Shown: positions 1 to 8,015, counted from the first letter of the stretch. The stretch: 53,786 nucleotides of DNA from Mesorhizobium loti CJ3sym (GCF_000472785.1 NZ_AXAL01000034.1:1-53786); one strand, 5' to 3'. Numbers and translations are program-made. The notes: generated by a model from the sequence alone, not told the origin.

Positions 1-150
1 ACCTCGTTGTTCGGACGCGCATTCAAAATCTGCAACGCCTTCGCCGGCAGGACTGTCGCTTTCAGACCGACCGGACAGGACGGTGTCTTCGACGTCTACT
101 TCCGCCACCAGAAAATCCAAACCATCGACCTCAACGCAATCAGCCGATAG
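1..150 (+). CDS. Transposase, C-terminal fragment (IS481-like, DDE type)
   Basis: The frame is open from base 1 and ends at TAG 148-150. It encodes about 49 residues that include FRPTGQDGVFDVYF and end in IDLNAISR. This resembles the C-terminal tail of IS481-type integrase-core transposases, whose last residues typically read as a short beta-rich stretch ending in IDL. The catalytic DDE residues lie outside the window, so the family call is tentative. The gene is cut by the window boundary and not by a visible mutation. Confidence 0.6.
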   Translation, partial: TSLFGRAFKICNAFAGRTVAFRPTGQDGVFDVYFRHQKIQTIDLNAISR

Positions 151-156
151 CATGGC

Positions 157-209
157 AAACTGTTCGCGATGTCTTCGCACACCTGTTCGCGATGTCTCCG
201 GTCCAAACA
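157..209. repeat. IS terminal inverted repeat with an internal tandem direct repeat
   Basis: This 53-bp terminus holds two copies of CTGTTCGCGATGTCTYCG, at 160-177 and 183-200 (23-bp period), followed by CGGTCCAAACA. Repeated sub-sites near an IS end are commonly where transposase binds. That role is inferred here. Confidence 0.75.
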
Positions 210-253
210 CCCCCTTGAGGGGGAGATGGCCGGCAGGCCAGAGGGGGGCCTCG
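210..253. repeat. Rhizobial C/G-rich palindromic repeat, copy at left IS junction
   Basis: CCCCC-TTGA-GGGGG is followed by AGATGGCCGGCAGGCCAGAGGGGGGCC. A related copy in the opposite orientation lies at 53584-53634. The first half of the palindrome (ATCT before the C tract) is missing here because the IS abuts it. Confidence 0.7.
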
Positions 254-284
254 TAAAGCGCAACCCCTGACGACAATTCCCTTG

Positions 285-1340
285 TCACAGCCGCACCGCC
301 TTTCCACTGCGCACGCTCTCGTCGGCGGCGAGACAGACGGCGAGCGATTTCACCGCGTCGTCCATGTGTTTGGTGAGGTCCAGATCTTCGCGGATCGCCT
401 TCAGCACGAAGGCCTGTTCGAGGTCGCAGAGATCCTGATGCCCGGGTTCGCCTGCCATCGACAGCATTTCGTCGGCCTTGACGAATTTGCCGTCGGCGCC
501 GGTCGCAGCGCTGTGCAGGCGGATGGTCGAGGTCTTGGTGTGGGTGTCGATATCATCCGACTTCACACCCTCTTTCATGACGATCGATACGCAGCCCTTG
601 GGCGAAATCACATCCTTCACGAAGAAAGCGGTTTCCGAAATCATCGGCCCCCAGCCGGCTTCGTACCAGCCGACCGAACCGTCATCGAACAGCACCTGCA
701 GGTGGCCGTAATTGTACATGGACGGCGCCACCTCGTCGGTCAGCCGCACGCCCATGCCGCGCACCTCGACCGGCCTGGCGTCGGTGATCTGCAGCATCAC
801 GTCGAGATAGTGGACGCCGCAGTCGACGATCGGCGAGGTCGTCTGCATCAACTGCTTGTGCGTCTCCCAGGTCGGCCCTGAGGATTGCTGGTTGAGGTTC
901 ATGCGGAAGACGTAGGGGCCGCCGAGCTTGCGCGCCTCGGCGATCAGCCTGATCCAGGACGGGTGATGGCGCAGGATGTAGCCGATCACCAGCTTTTTGC
1001 CGTTGGCCTTGGCGGCCGCGACGACGCGTTCGGCGTCGGCCACCGTCGTTGCCAGCGGCTTCTCGACGAAGACATGGCAGCCGGCCTCGAAGGCCTTGAC
1101 CGCATAGTCGGCATGGCTGTCGGAATAGGTGGCGATGCAGGCAACATCGGGTTTTTCCTGGCGCAGCGCGTCGTCGAAGGAGCGCCTGATGCCGTAGCCC
1201 GACAAACCTTCCGGCAGCGGCACGTCGGAGCGGTTGATCAGGGCTGCGATCTCGAAGCCCGGATTGGTGTGATAGGCCAGCGCATGGCTGCGCCCCATAT
1301 TGCCGAGCCCGGCGACGACGACGCGAAGGGGTTGAGCCAT
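285..1340 (-). CDS. Gfo/Idh/MocA family NAD(P)-dependent oxidoreductase
   Basis: This is a 351-residue protein, the usual size for the family. It has an N-terminal Rossmann motif GLGNMG (about residues 11-16), the family hallmark EKPL near residue 93, and a substrate-side motif CGVHYLD near residue 174 that carries the conserved Asp/His pair. It should oxidise or reduce a sugar or cyclitol in the cytoplasm using NAD(P). It is the last gene of the minus-strand sugar-uptake operon, starting 1 base after the DUF4304 stop. Its substrate is therefore probably the transported sugar or a derivative, but sequence alone does not say which. Confidence 0.9.
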   Translation of the reverse strand: MAQPLRVVVAGLGNMGRSHALAYHTNPGFEIAALINRSDVPLPEGLSGYGIRRSFDDALRQEKPDVACIATYSDSHADYAVKAFEAGCHVFVEKPLATTVADAERVVAAAKANGKKLVIGYILRHHPSWIRLIAEARKLGGPYVFRMNLNQQSSGPTWETHKQLMQTTSPIVDCGVHYLDVMLQITDARPVEVRGMGVRLTDEVAPSMYNYGHLQVLFDDGSVGWYEAGWGPMISETAFFVKDVISPKGCVSIVMKEGVKSDDIDTHTKTSTIRLHSAATGADGKFVKADEMLSMAGEPGHQDLCDLEQAFVLKAIREDLDLTKHMDDAVKSLAVCLAADESVRSGKAVRL

Positions 1341-1341
1341 T

Positions 1342-1809
1342 TCAATCTGCCTTTTCTTGCCTGCGGGCCGCGAGAGCTACTCTCACATTCGGGCCGTTCT
1401 CACCGGCGATCTGCAGGACAGCCTCTTCGCTCTCGCAACGGGCCAGAAGCCCAAAGCCGTATGTATCGACCCCTTCTTTGATCAGAAAAGATCTCCGGTC
1501 ATCCGGGATCGAATGATCCAGATTGAGCGCCGCTTCAAATGCCTTGGATTGCTCGCCAGTCATCAAAGAGTCATCTCGCCAGATGATGTGGCAATTGTAT
1601 TCCTTCGGCCGGCGCTCCGGCCCAAGCCGCGTGAACCACACTGCGGCGTTCAGATAGAATTGTGGCCCCCAGGAAGACTTCTGAAGGTTCAGCACACAGA
1701 TCGTTTCCGGCCGCTCGCGATAGAAATTTTTGGCGCGAACGCCCCGGAATCCATAGCGGCTCCCTGTCTCGACGAGAGCCTGCACGATGGCCTCTTGCCC
1801 CTCGCTCAC
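1342..1809 (-). CDS. DUF4304-like protein in the sugar ABC operon
   Basis: I place the start at GTG 1809, which overlaps the TGA stop of the upstream permease as GTGA. This gives 155 residues. A longer open frame upstream reads antisense-like peptide through the permease and has no support. The motif KSSWGPQFYLNAAVWF (about residues 35-50) resembles DUF4304 proteins, whose function is unknown. No signal peptide or membrane segment is visible. The gene is translationally coupled to the permease and sits where some operons of this type encode the transporter ATPase, but it has no Walker motifs. Confidence 0.75.
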   Translation of the reverse strand: MSEGQEAIVQALVETGSRYGFRGVRAKNFYRERPETICVLNLQKSSWGPQFYLNAAVWFTRLGPERRPKEYNCHIIWRDDSLMTGEQSKAFEAALNLDHSIPDDRRSFLIKEGVDTYGFGLLARCESEEAVLQIAGENGPNVRVALAARRQEKAD

Positions 1810-2645
1810 TTGACGGCTCCGGACGTGATGCCGCGGATCAGCTGCCGCGAGAAGATGACGTAGAGGACCAGCACCGGCATGATCGCCAGCGAGAGTGCAG
1901 CCAGGATGGCGTTCCAGTTGGTGACGAACTGGCCAAGGAAGAGCTGCGCGCCGAGCGTCACCGTCTTGGTCTCTTCCGACGGCGCCAGGATCAGCGGGAA
2001 CCACAGATCGTTCCAGATCGGGATCATGGTGAAGACGGCGACGGTGGCCATCGATGGCCGCACCAGCGGCAGCACCAGCCGGAAGAGGATGGTGTATTCC
2101 GACAGGCCGTCGATGCGGCCGGCATTCTTCAAATCGTCGGACACCTGCTTCATGAATTCCGACAGGATGAAGACGGCGAGCGGCAGGCCTTGCGCGGTGT
2201 AGACCAGGATCAGCGAGGTCAGCGTGTTGACCAGCCCGCTCGCCACCATCAGCTGCAGGATGGCGACGGTGCCGAGCCGGATCGGGATCATGATGCCGAG
2301 CGCCAGGTAAAGCCCCATCAGCGTATTGCCGCGGAAGCGGTATTCGGACAGGGCAAAGGCCGCCATGGCGCCGAACAAAAGCACGAAGAACAATGAGGCG
2401 ACGGTGACGACGAGGCTGTTCTGGAAATAGTGGATGAAGTCACCCTGGCCGATGACGGTGGTGTAGCCGATCAGGTCGAAGGTCTTTGGTGTCGGCGGCG
2501 TCAGCGGTTCGCTGAAGATGCCGGCACGCGACTTGAACGAATTCATGATCACCAGGATCACCGGAAACAGCGCGATCGCCGTGTAGGTCAACAGGATCGC
2601 GTGGGCGCTGATGGTGCGGGGCAGCGAACGGGTGGCGGTGCTCAT
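1806..2645 (-). CDS. Carbohydrate ABC transporter permease, MalG-like (CUT1 family)
   Basis: This 279-residue polytopic inner-membrane protein has about six hydrophobic segments, the first at residues 15-36. The cytoplasmic EAA loop is recognisable near residues 170-195, running from DDLKNAGRIDG to the LP pair in RLVLPLVRP. In CUT1 importers this loop docks on the ATPase. The gene follows the MalF-like permease by 10 bases, and its stop overlaps the DUF4304 start. With the upstream permease and binding protein it forms a sugar importer, but no ATPase gene is present in the operon. Confidence 0.93.
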   Translation of the reverse strand: MSTATRSLPRTISAHAILLTYTAIALFPVILVIMNSFKSRAGIFSEPLTPPTPKTFDLIGYTTVIGQGDFIHYFQNSLVVTVASLFFVLLFGAMAAFALSEYRFRGNTLMGLYLALGIMIPIRLGTVAILQLMVASGLVNTLTSLILVYTAQGLPLAVFILSEFMKQVSDDLKNAGRIDGLSEYTILFRLVLPLVRPSMATVAVFTMIPIWNDLWFPLILAPSEETKTVTLGAQLFLGQFVTNWNAILAALSLAIMPVLVLYVIFSRQLIRGITSGAVK

Positions 2646-2655
2646 CTCTTGCCCC

Positions 2656-3585
2656 TCAGAACTGGTAGCGACGCAGGCGCGTCTGGACGAGGAAGAGGTA
2701 GACGCAGACGCCGCCGAGGATGATCAGGAACATCATCGTGGCGATCGCGGCACCCATATTGGGATCGCCGACCTGCAACTGGAAGCCGAAGAAGGCGCGG
2801 TAGAGGAAGGTGCCGAGGATGTCGGTTGAATAGTTCGGCCCGGCGAGCGCGCCTTGCGCGGTGTAGATCAGGTCGAAGGCGTTGAAATTACCAACGAAGG
2901 TGAGGATCGAGATGATGCCGATCGACGGCAGGATCAGCGGCAGCTTGATCTTCCAGAATTGCGACAGGCCGGTGATGCCGTCGCATTCGGCCGCCTCGAT
3001 CACCTCTTCGGGGATCGACAGCAGCGCTGCATAGATCAGCATCATTGGGATGCCGACGAACTGCCACACCGAGATCAGGCTGAGCGCGGTCAGCGCGTAT
3101 TGTTCCTTGCCGAGCCATGGCGTGAACAGGCTTTTCAGGCCGACCAGATCCATCAGATGCGGCGCCACGCCCCACAGCGGCGACAGGATCAGCTTCCAGG
3201 CGAAACCGACGATGACGAAGGACAGGATGGTCGGCACGAAGATCGCGGTACGGTAGAAGGCGGCAAATCTCAACCTCGGGCTGGACAGAAGTGCGGCCAG
3301 AAGAACGCCGATCGGGTTCTGCACCAGCATGTGGATCATGAAGAACCAGGTGTTGTTCTTGAGCGCGTTCCAGAACCCCACCGACCAGTTGGGGTCGCCG
3401 AACAGGGTGCGGAAGTTGGCCAGCCCGACGAAGACCTGGGATTCGTTGACGTTGCGGAACAGCGACAGCTGCAGCGTGCCGGCGAGCGGCAGGATCATGA
3501 TCGCCGTGTAGACGAGCACGGCCGGCGCCAGGAAGATGCCGATATGCCAGCGAAACGGTCTTTTCGGTCGTATTTCTGCGGCCAT
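2656..3585 (-). CDS. Carbohydrate ABC transporter permease, MalF-like (CUT1 family)
   Basis: I chose ATG 3585 (309 residues) because a GGGAA-like ribosome site precedes it and the protein then begins MAAEIRPKRPFRWHIG directly before the first membrane helix. An upstream extension to 3684 adds only non-conserved sequence. Six hydrophobic helices and an EAA loop (EVIEAAECDGITGLSQFWKI, about residues 200-220) identify it as the partner of the MalG-like subunit. It lies 249 bases downstream of the binding-protein gene, separated by a strong stem-loop that may reduce its expression relative to the binding protein. Confidence 0.93.
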   Translation of the reverse strand: MAAEIRPKRPFRWHIGIFLAPAVLVYTAIMILPLAGTLQLSLFRNVNESQVFVGLANFRTLFGDPNWSVGFWNALKNNTWFFMIHMLVQNPIGVLLAALLSSPRLRFAAFYRTAIFVPTILSFVIVGFAWKLILSPLWGVAPHLMDLVGLKSLFTPWLGKEQYALTALSLISVWQFVGIPMMLIYAALLSIPEEVIEAAECDGITGLSQFWKIKLPLILPSIGIISILTFVGNFNAFDLIYTAQGALAGPNYSTDILGTFLYRAFFGFQLQVGDPNMGAAIATMMFLIILGGVCVYLFLVQTRLRRYQF

Positions 3586-3788
3586 GAGTTCGGTTCCCGC
3601 CGTCTCTCGGTTCCAGACGATGTTGATGCTAGATGATGCCTCGATGCACGGCCCGAACGCCCTTGCCCAATATGGCAAGAACAAAGGCCTGCGACTGATC
3701 AGCTAGCCTTTCCCAGGAACACAAGGGTAAGGCCGCGAGGCGGTGCCGACAATCGCTATCTGAATGGGCGCTTATGAAAGCAGGTATC

Positions 3789-3822
3789 CGGAACCGGCCA
3801 GGCTTGCGCCGGGCCGGCTCCG
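3789..3822 (-). terminator. Intercistronic stem-loop between binding protein and permeases
   Basis: The arms CGGAACCGGCC (3789-3799) and GGCCGGCTCCG (3812-3822) pair over 11 bp with one mismatch around a 12-base loop. It lacks a T tract on the minus strand. It is better read as a 3'-end stabiliser or partial attenuator of the binding-protein message than as a full terminator, as is common after abundant binding-protein genes. Confidence 0.55.
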
Positions 3823-3834
3823 TTGCCTGAGCTC

Positions 3835-5094
3835 TTACTTCGCCGGCTTATACCAGCTGTCGAGACCGGTCTGCAGCTTCTTGGCGGCAGCTTCCGGCGT
3901 GTCGGTGCCGTTGATGACGTTGGCCGATTCAACCCACGTTTCGTTCTCGAGGTTCGGCGTGCCACGCGACAGGATCTGGTAGGTCGAGCGGATCGTCGAC
4001 TTGCACTTGCCGCGCCAGGAGACGAATTCCTGTGCCAGCGGGTCCGCCATCTTCACCGGCGCGGAGTTCAGGCTGAAGAAGCCCGGCAGCGCGTTGGCGT
4101 AGATGGTGGCGAAATCCGGCGAGGCGACCCAGGAGAGGAAGGTCTTGGCCGCGTCGGCGTGCTTCGAACCCGCATTCAGGCCCATGCCGATATCGGTATG
4201 GTCGGAGATGTAGCAGGTGTCGCCGGCCTTCTCGACCGGAGGCGGAAAGGCGCCCATCTTGAACTGGGCCTGGGTATTGAACAGGCCGATTTCCCACGAG
4301 CCGGCCGGATAGATGGCGGCGCGGCCGAGCGTGAACAGGTTCTGGCTGTCCGGATAGGTCTGGGCCTCGAAACCGTCGCCGAGATAAGGCTTCCACTTGG
4401 CCAGTTCCTCATAGGGAGCGACCCAGTCCTTGTCGGTCAGCTTCTGATCGCCCTTGATCAGCGCCGCACGACCGTCCTCGCCCTTCCAGTAGTTGGGGCC
4501 GATGTTCTGGTAACCCATGGTCGCGGCTTCCCAGAGATCCTTGGTGCCCATGGCCATCGGGATGTAGGTGCCGTCGGCCTTGATCTTGTCGAGCGCGGCG
4601 AAGAACTCGTCGCGGGTCGTCGGGATCTTGATGCCAAGCTTTTCGAAGGCGTCCTTGTTGTAGATGAAGCCGTGGATGACGGAGGCCATCGGCACGCAGA
4701 AGCTCGCCTTGCCGTCGTCGGTCTGCCAGGCGGACTTGGCCACCGGGGAGAAGTTCTCCATGCCGGGCAGCGCCGAGAGATCGGCAAGGTTGCCCTTCTT
4801 GAACAGTTCAAGCGACTTGTCGAACGGGCGGCAGGTGATCAGGTCGCCAGCCGAGCCGGCGGCGAGCTTGGCGCCGAGTGCGGCGTCATATTCGGTCGGA
4901 GCCGATGGTGCGAACACCACCTTGATGCCGGGATTCTTGGCTTCGAAGGCCGGGATCAGCTTGTCCTTCCAGATGGCAAGGTCGTCGCCGCGCCAGCTTT
5001 CGATGTTGAGCGTTACGTCCTCGGCATGGGCAAGCCCGGCCGAGCCGAGAATGCTGGTGCCCAGAAGCAGTGCCGTCAGTAGTTTCGTTGTCAT
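3835..5094 (-). CDS. Sugar ABC transporter substrate-binding protein (CUT1, extracellular family 1)
   Basis: The 419-residue protein begins with a Sec signal peptide (residues 1-24, cut after GLAHA), followed by mature sequence EDVTLNIESWRGDDL. Length and layout fit family-1 periplasmic binding proteins: DLI/PFD near residue 90 and NALPGFFSLN near 340. It captures the sugar in the periplasm and delivers it to the two permeases downstream. Linkage to murQ and nagA suggests GlcNAc, MurNAc or a muropeptide-derived sugar as ligand. That is context inference only. Confidence 0.93.
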   Translation of the reverse strand: MTTKLLTALLLGTSILGSAGLAHAEDVTLNIESWRGDDLAIWKDKLIPAFEAKNPGIKVVFAPSAPTEYDAALGAKLAAGSAGDLITCRPFDKSLELFKKGNLADLSALPGMENFSPVAKSAWQTDDGKASFCVPMASVIHGFIYNKDAFEKLGIKIPTTRDEFFAALDKIKADGTYIPMAMGTKDLWEAATMGYQNIGPNYWKGEDGRAALIKGDQKLTDKDWVAPYEELAKWKPYLGDGFEAQTYPDSQNLFTLGRAAIYPAGSWEIGLFNTQAQFKMGAFPPPVEKAGDTCYISDHTDIGMGLNAGSKHADAAKTFLSWVASPDFATIYANALPGFFSLNSAPVKMADPLAQEFVSWRGKCKSTIRSTYQILSRGTPNLENETWVESANVINGTDTPEAAAKKLQTGLDSWYKPAK

Positions 5095-5180
5095 GCTCAG
5101 TCTCCCTGTTGACCTTTTTCAGGTTCGGTTTTGAGAACAGGGGCTTTTGACCCCTTGCTCCCCTCGCAAGCCCGCTTCAC

Positions 5181-5272
5181 CCCGATGGAAATCGGGATGA
5201 AGCAAGCTTTATTTCTTTGTTCGGGCATGATCTTTTCCGGAAAGCGGTTTCTACTTTTCGGGATCATGCCCC
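5181..5272. repeat. Rhizobial palindromic repeat overlapping the murQ 3' end
   Basis: The main hairpin has arms GGGCATGATC (5223-5232) and GGATCATGCCC (5260-5270) around TTTTCCGGAAAGCGGTTTCTACTTTTC. A smaller hairpin CCCGAT-GGAA-ATCGGG lies at about 5182-5196. The murQ stop codon (TAG on the minus strand, 5251-5253) and its last few codons lie inside the element. Confidence 0.7.
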
Positions 5273-6159
5273 AGCGCGGAAAGTGCCGGCCGCAGCCTTT
5301 GGCCGGCCCCTTCCAGCAGTTTCTCGGCCGCATCGGCATTGTCGGCGCCGGCGGCAAGCAGAATGGCTGTCTTGACGGCGCCGCCGGTCTTTTCGAGCAG
5401 GCGCGCCGCATCGTCAGTGCTGCGCCCGCTGACGGCGGCGACGATGCGTGCCGCGCGGTCGCGCAGCTTGATGTTGTCGGCCATGAGGTTGACCATGTAG
5501 CCGTCATGGACATGGCCGAGATGGACGGCGGTCAGCGTCGACAGCATGTTGAGCGCGATCTTCTGGGCGGTGCCGGCGCCCATGCGCGTCGAGCCGGCGA
5601 TCACTTCCGGCGGCGTTTCGAGCAGGATGGCGGTTTGCGCCTGGCGCAGCAGAGCCGAGTCCCGGTTGTTGGCGATGCCGATGGTGGCAGCGCCGCGACT
5701 GGCGGCTTCCTCCATGGCACGCACCGCATAGGGCGTCGTACCGCTGGCGGAGATGGCGATCAGGCAGTCACCCCTACCGATGCCGGCATTGGCGACCGCG
5801 GCCACCGCTTCCTCGGTATCGTCCTCCGGCCCGCCGGCCAGGGTGTGGAACGCCTCGTCGCCACCGGCGATGAGGATGGCGATGCGGTCGCGCTGGATGC
5901 CAAACGTGCCGGGAAGTTCCAATGCGTCGGCCAGCGCCATCAGGCCGGAACTGCCGGCCGCGGCATAGGCAAGCTTGCCACCGCTGCTCAGCCTGCCGGC
6001 GATGATTTCGGCTGCCTTGGCGATAGAGGGGATGGCGTTGCGGACGACCTTTGCGGCCTCGACCTGCGCATCGGCCAGCGAAGCAAGGATGGTCTCCGGA
6101 GCCTGGATATCCAGCCCCTCGGCATTCCTGTGCAGCGCTTCGGTGCGCGTTTCAGCCAT
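5251..6159 (-). CDS. murQ: N-acetylmuramic acid 6-phosphate etherase
   Basis: This cytoplasmic SIS-domain lyase cleaves the lactyl ether of MurNAc-6-P to give GlcNAc-6-P and D-lactate. I chose ATG 6159 (302 residues, normal for MurQ) because GGAGGAAC precedes it. The longer frame runs through the operator region. The phosphosugar-binding loop AAAGSSG (about residue 65), DALELPGTFG with the conserved glutamate (near 75-84), a second SIS loop SASGTTP, and the MurQ signature AGSTRMGAGTAQK are all present. The last residues, GHDPEK, are encoded by an intergenic palindromic repeat. It heads the minus-strand operon, with the transporter genes behind it. Confidence 0.95.
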   Translation of the reverse strand: MAETRTEALHRNAEGLDIQAPETILASLADAQVEAAKVVRNAIPSIAKAAEIIAGRLSSGGKLAYAAAGSSGLMALADALELPGTFGIQRDRIAILIAGGDEAFHTLAGGPEDDTEEAVAAVANAGIGRGDCLIAISASGTTPYAVRAMEEAASRGAATIGIANNRDSALLRQAQTAILLETPPEVIAGSTRMGAGTAQKIALNMLSTLTAVHLGHVHDGYMVNLMADNIKLRDRAARIVAAVSGRSTDDAARLLEKTGGAVKTAILLAAGADNADAAEKLLEGAGQRLRPALSALGHDPEK

Positions 6160-6182
6160 CCGTGTTCCTCCAATGCAGAAAC

Positions 6183-6200
6183 AATACCAAAAAAATACCA
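6183..6200 (-). promoter_or_regulatory. Putative GntR operator upstream of murQ
   Basis: On the minus strand two TGGTATT half-sites recur with an 11-bp period (AATACCA on the plus strand at 6183-6189 and 6194-6200), 24-41 bases before the murQ start. The same arrangement occurs on the other side of the divergent region. The linked GntR/UTRA regulator is the natural candidate to bind. Binding is inferred. Confidence 0.6.
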
Positions 6201-6317
6201 CTTGTCCACACGCATTAACGAATTCGCTGCCGGGAAATCGCTCAGCCGGCGAAATGCATAGGTTTTTCAATAAAATACGGCTTAAACTTTTTGAAACAGA
6301 AATTAAGCCTTGGCTAT

Positions 6318-6335
6318 TGGTATTTTATTGGTATT
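6318..6335 (+). promoter_or_regulatory. Putative GntR operator upstream of the amino-sugar kinase
   Basis: TGGTATT occurs at 6318-6324 and 6329-6335, again as direct repeats spaced by one helical turn, 23-40 bases before the GTG start at 6358. It mirrors the pair in front of murQ and would let one regulator control both divergent operons. The GntR gene lies downstream in the plus-strand operon, so autoregulation is expected. Confidence 0.6.
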
Positions 6336-6357
6336 ATTCGCGCGGAGGAGAAATCGC

Positions 6358-7236
6358 GTGAAATTCGTGCTCGGTATCGATGGCGGCGGCACCAGCTGCA
6401 GGGCCGCTCTTGCAACGGTGGACGGCGCTGTCGTCGGCCGTGCCAAAAGCGGCGCCGCCAACATCCGCACTGACCTCACTGGCGCCCGCTCGAACATTGT
6501 CGACGCGGCGCGGCAGGCGTTCATCGCCGCCGGGCAGAATCCGGAGCTGATCCCGCAGACACCAGCCATTCTCGGCCTCGCAGGCGCCAATGTCGGAACT
6601 TACCGGCAGCAACTCGAAGCCATCCTGCCGTTCAGCATCAGCCGCGTCGAGACCGACGCCGAGATCGCGCTCGAAGGGGCCGTCGGCTCCGGTGACGGCG
6701 CCATGGCGATCCTCGGCACCGGCACCGCCTATATGGCACGCAGGAACGGCAAGTCGCGCGCCATCGGCGGCTGGGGTTTTCAGGTCGGCGACCAGGGCAG
6801 CGGCGCCCGCATCGGCCGCGACCTCTTGGAACAGACATTGCTTGCTTATGACGGCGTCCGCCAGTCTTCGCCGCTGACGCAAAGCATGCTGGCCGTCTTC
6901 CGCAACAATCCGGAGGATGTGGTCGAATTCACCACCAACGCCAAGCCCGGCGACTTCGGCGGCTTCGCGCCGAAGGTGTTCGAACATGCCGAAAAGGGCG
7001 ACAGCGTCGCCAACTGGATCCTGGACAGGGTGGTCGCCGACGTCGAAGCCTCGCTCTGTGCGCTCAACCTCGCGGATGACGCGCCGCTCTGCCTGCTAGG
7101 CGGGCTGGCGCCGCTTTACGCGCCACGGCTGTCGGCACGCTACCGAGCGCTCCTGAAGCCGCCGCTCGACGACGCATTGGGCGGCGCCGTGCAGATGGCG
7201 GCTCGTCTGTTCGCCAAATCGGAGGCGGCGCGATGA
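6358..7236 (+). CDS. BadF/BadG-type N-acetylglucosamine / N-acetylmuramic acid kinase
   Basis: I start it at GTG 6358, preceded by GGAGGAG, which gives 292 residues. The frame further upstream crosses the operator. The actin-fold ATPase motifs are visible: phosphate-1 DGGGTS (residues 7-12), phosphate-2 LGTGTAY near residue 120, and GGWGFQVGDQGSGARIG near residues 138-154, which is typical of N-acetylhexosamine kinases. It should phosphorylate imported GlcNAc or MurNAc at C6 in the cytoplasm, feeding MurQ or NagA. Kinases of this fold that act on MurNAc are known, so the exact substrate is open. Its stop overlaps the next gene as ATGA. Confidence 0.85.
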   Translation: MKFVLGIDGGGTSCRAALATVDGAVVGRAKSGAANIRTDLTGARSNIVDAARQAFIAAGQNPELIPQTPAILGLAGANVGTYRQQLEAILPFSISRVETDAEIALEGAVGSGDGAMAILGTGTAYMARRNGKSRAIGGWGFQVGDQGSGARIGRDLLEQTLLAYDGVRQSSPLTQSMLAVFRNNPEDVVEFTTNAKPGDFGGFAPKVFEHAEKGDSVANWILDRVVADVEASLCALNLADDAPLCLLGGLAPLYAPRLSARYRALLKPPLDDALGGAVQMAARLFAKSEAAR

Positions 7237-8015
7237 ATGACGCCGCCGACCAGATCTTCGCCACGCTGAAGCAATCCTCGCAAAGCGGCGCGCCGCTCTA
7301 CCTGCAACTGCGCAAGAGCATCGAGGACGCGGTCAATCGCGGCCTGATCGGGCCGGGCGACGCGCTGCCCTCCGAGCGCGACATCGCCACCAAGGCCGAC
7401 ATTTCGCGCGTTACCGTGCGCAAGGCGGTGCAGGACCTGGTCAAGGGTGGAATTCTGGTGCAGCGCCATGGCTCCGGTACCTTCGTGGCGCCGCGCATGG
7501 AACGCGTCGAGCAATCGCTGTCGCGGCTGACCTCCTTCACCGAAGACATGGCGCGGCGCGGCATGGCGGTGCGTTCGCAATGGCTCGACCGCGGCCTCTA
7601 CGCGCCCTCGCCCGACGAGATGATGGTGCTTGGCCTGTCGTCGAGCGAACTGGTGGCGCGCGTGGCGCGCCTGCGCATCGCCAACGACACGCCGCTGGCG
7701 ATCGAACGCGCCTCGCTGTCGGCCAGCGTGCTGCGCGACCCGGCGGGCATCGGCTCCTCGCTCTATGCGGCGCTGGAATTGACCGGCAACCGGCCGGTGC
7801 GGGCGGTGCAGCGCATTTCGGCCGCCAATCTCGGCGACAGCGATGCGCGCCTGCTCGAAGTGCCGCCGGGCATTGCCGGCCTGCACATCGAACGCATTTC
7901 CTATCTGGCGAGCGGCAAGGTGATCGAATTCACCCGCTCCATCTACCGGGGCGACGCCTATGATTTCGTCGCCGAACTGCGGCTGACAGGGCCGAGCGAA
8001 GAGGGCCGACCATGA
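7233..8015 (+). CDS. GntR family transcriptional regulator (HutC/UTRA type)
   Basis: The 260-residue protein has an N-terminal winged helix (about residues 20-85, including LPSERDIATKADISRVTVRKA and HGSGTFVAP) and a C-terminal UTRA ligand domain (about 105-250, ending RSIYRGDAYDFVAEL). UTRA regulators sense phosphorylated sugars; for amino-sugar operons the usual effector is GlcNAc-6-P or GlcN-6-P. The start ATG 7233 overlaps the kinase stop and the end overlaps the next start, so all are translationally coupled. It probably represses both divergent operons through the TGGTATT repeats. Confidence 0.92.
   Translation: MNDAADQIFATLKQSSQSGAPLYLQLRKSIEDAVNRGLIGPGDALPSERDIATKADISRVTVRKAVQDLVKGGILVQRHGSGTFVAPRMERVEQSLSRLTSFTEDMARRGMAVRSQWLDRGLYAPSPDEMMVLGLSSSELVARVARLRIANDTPLAIERASLSASVLRDPAGIGSSLYAALELTGNRPVRAVQRISAANLGDSDARLLEVPPGIAGLHIERISYLASGKVIEFTRSIYRGDAYDFVAELRLTGPSEEGRP

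Larger units (their letters stand above)
1..209 (+). mobile_element. Right-hand (3') end of an insertion sequence, truncated by the window edge
   Basis: The segment contains the last 49 codons of a transposase (1-150) and then 59 bases ending in a terminal inverted repeat at 157-209. The 53 bases 157-209 are the exact reverse complement of 53707-53759 at the other end of the window. Inside those 53 bases the two ends diverge at once, so they are opposite termini of the same element and not two copies of one terminus. The outer edge is ...CCAAACA at 209, pairing with TGTTTGG at 53707. The next bases, from 210, belong to a palindromic C-rich repeat. Confidence 0.85.

Noticed and set aside
3823..5082. 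419-codon plus-strand frame opposite the sugar-binding protein
   Set aside because: It mirrors a clear periplasmic binding protein with a signal peptide; there is no family motif on the plus strand.
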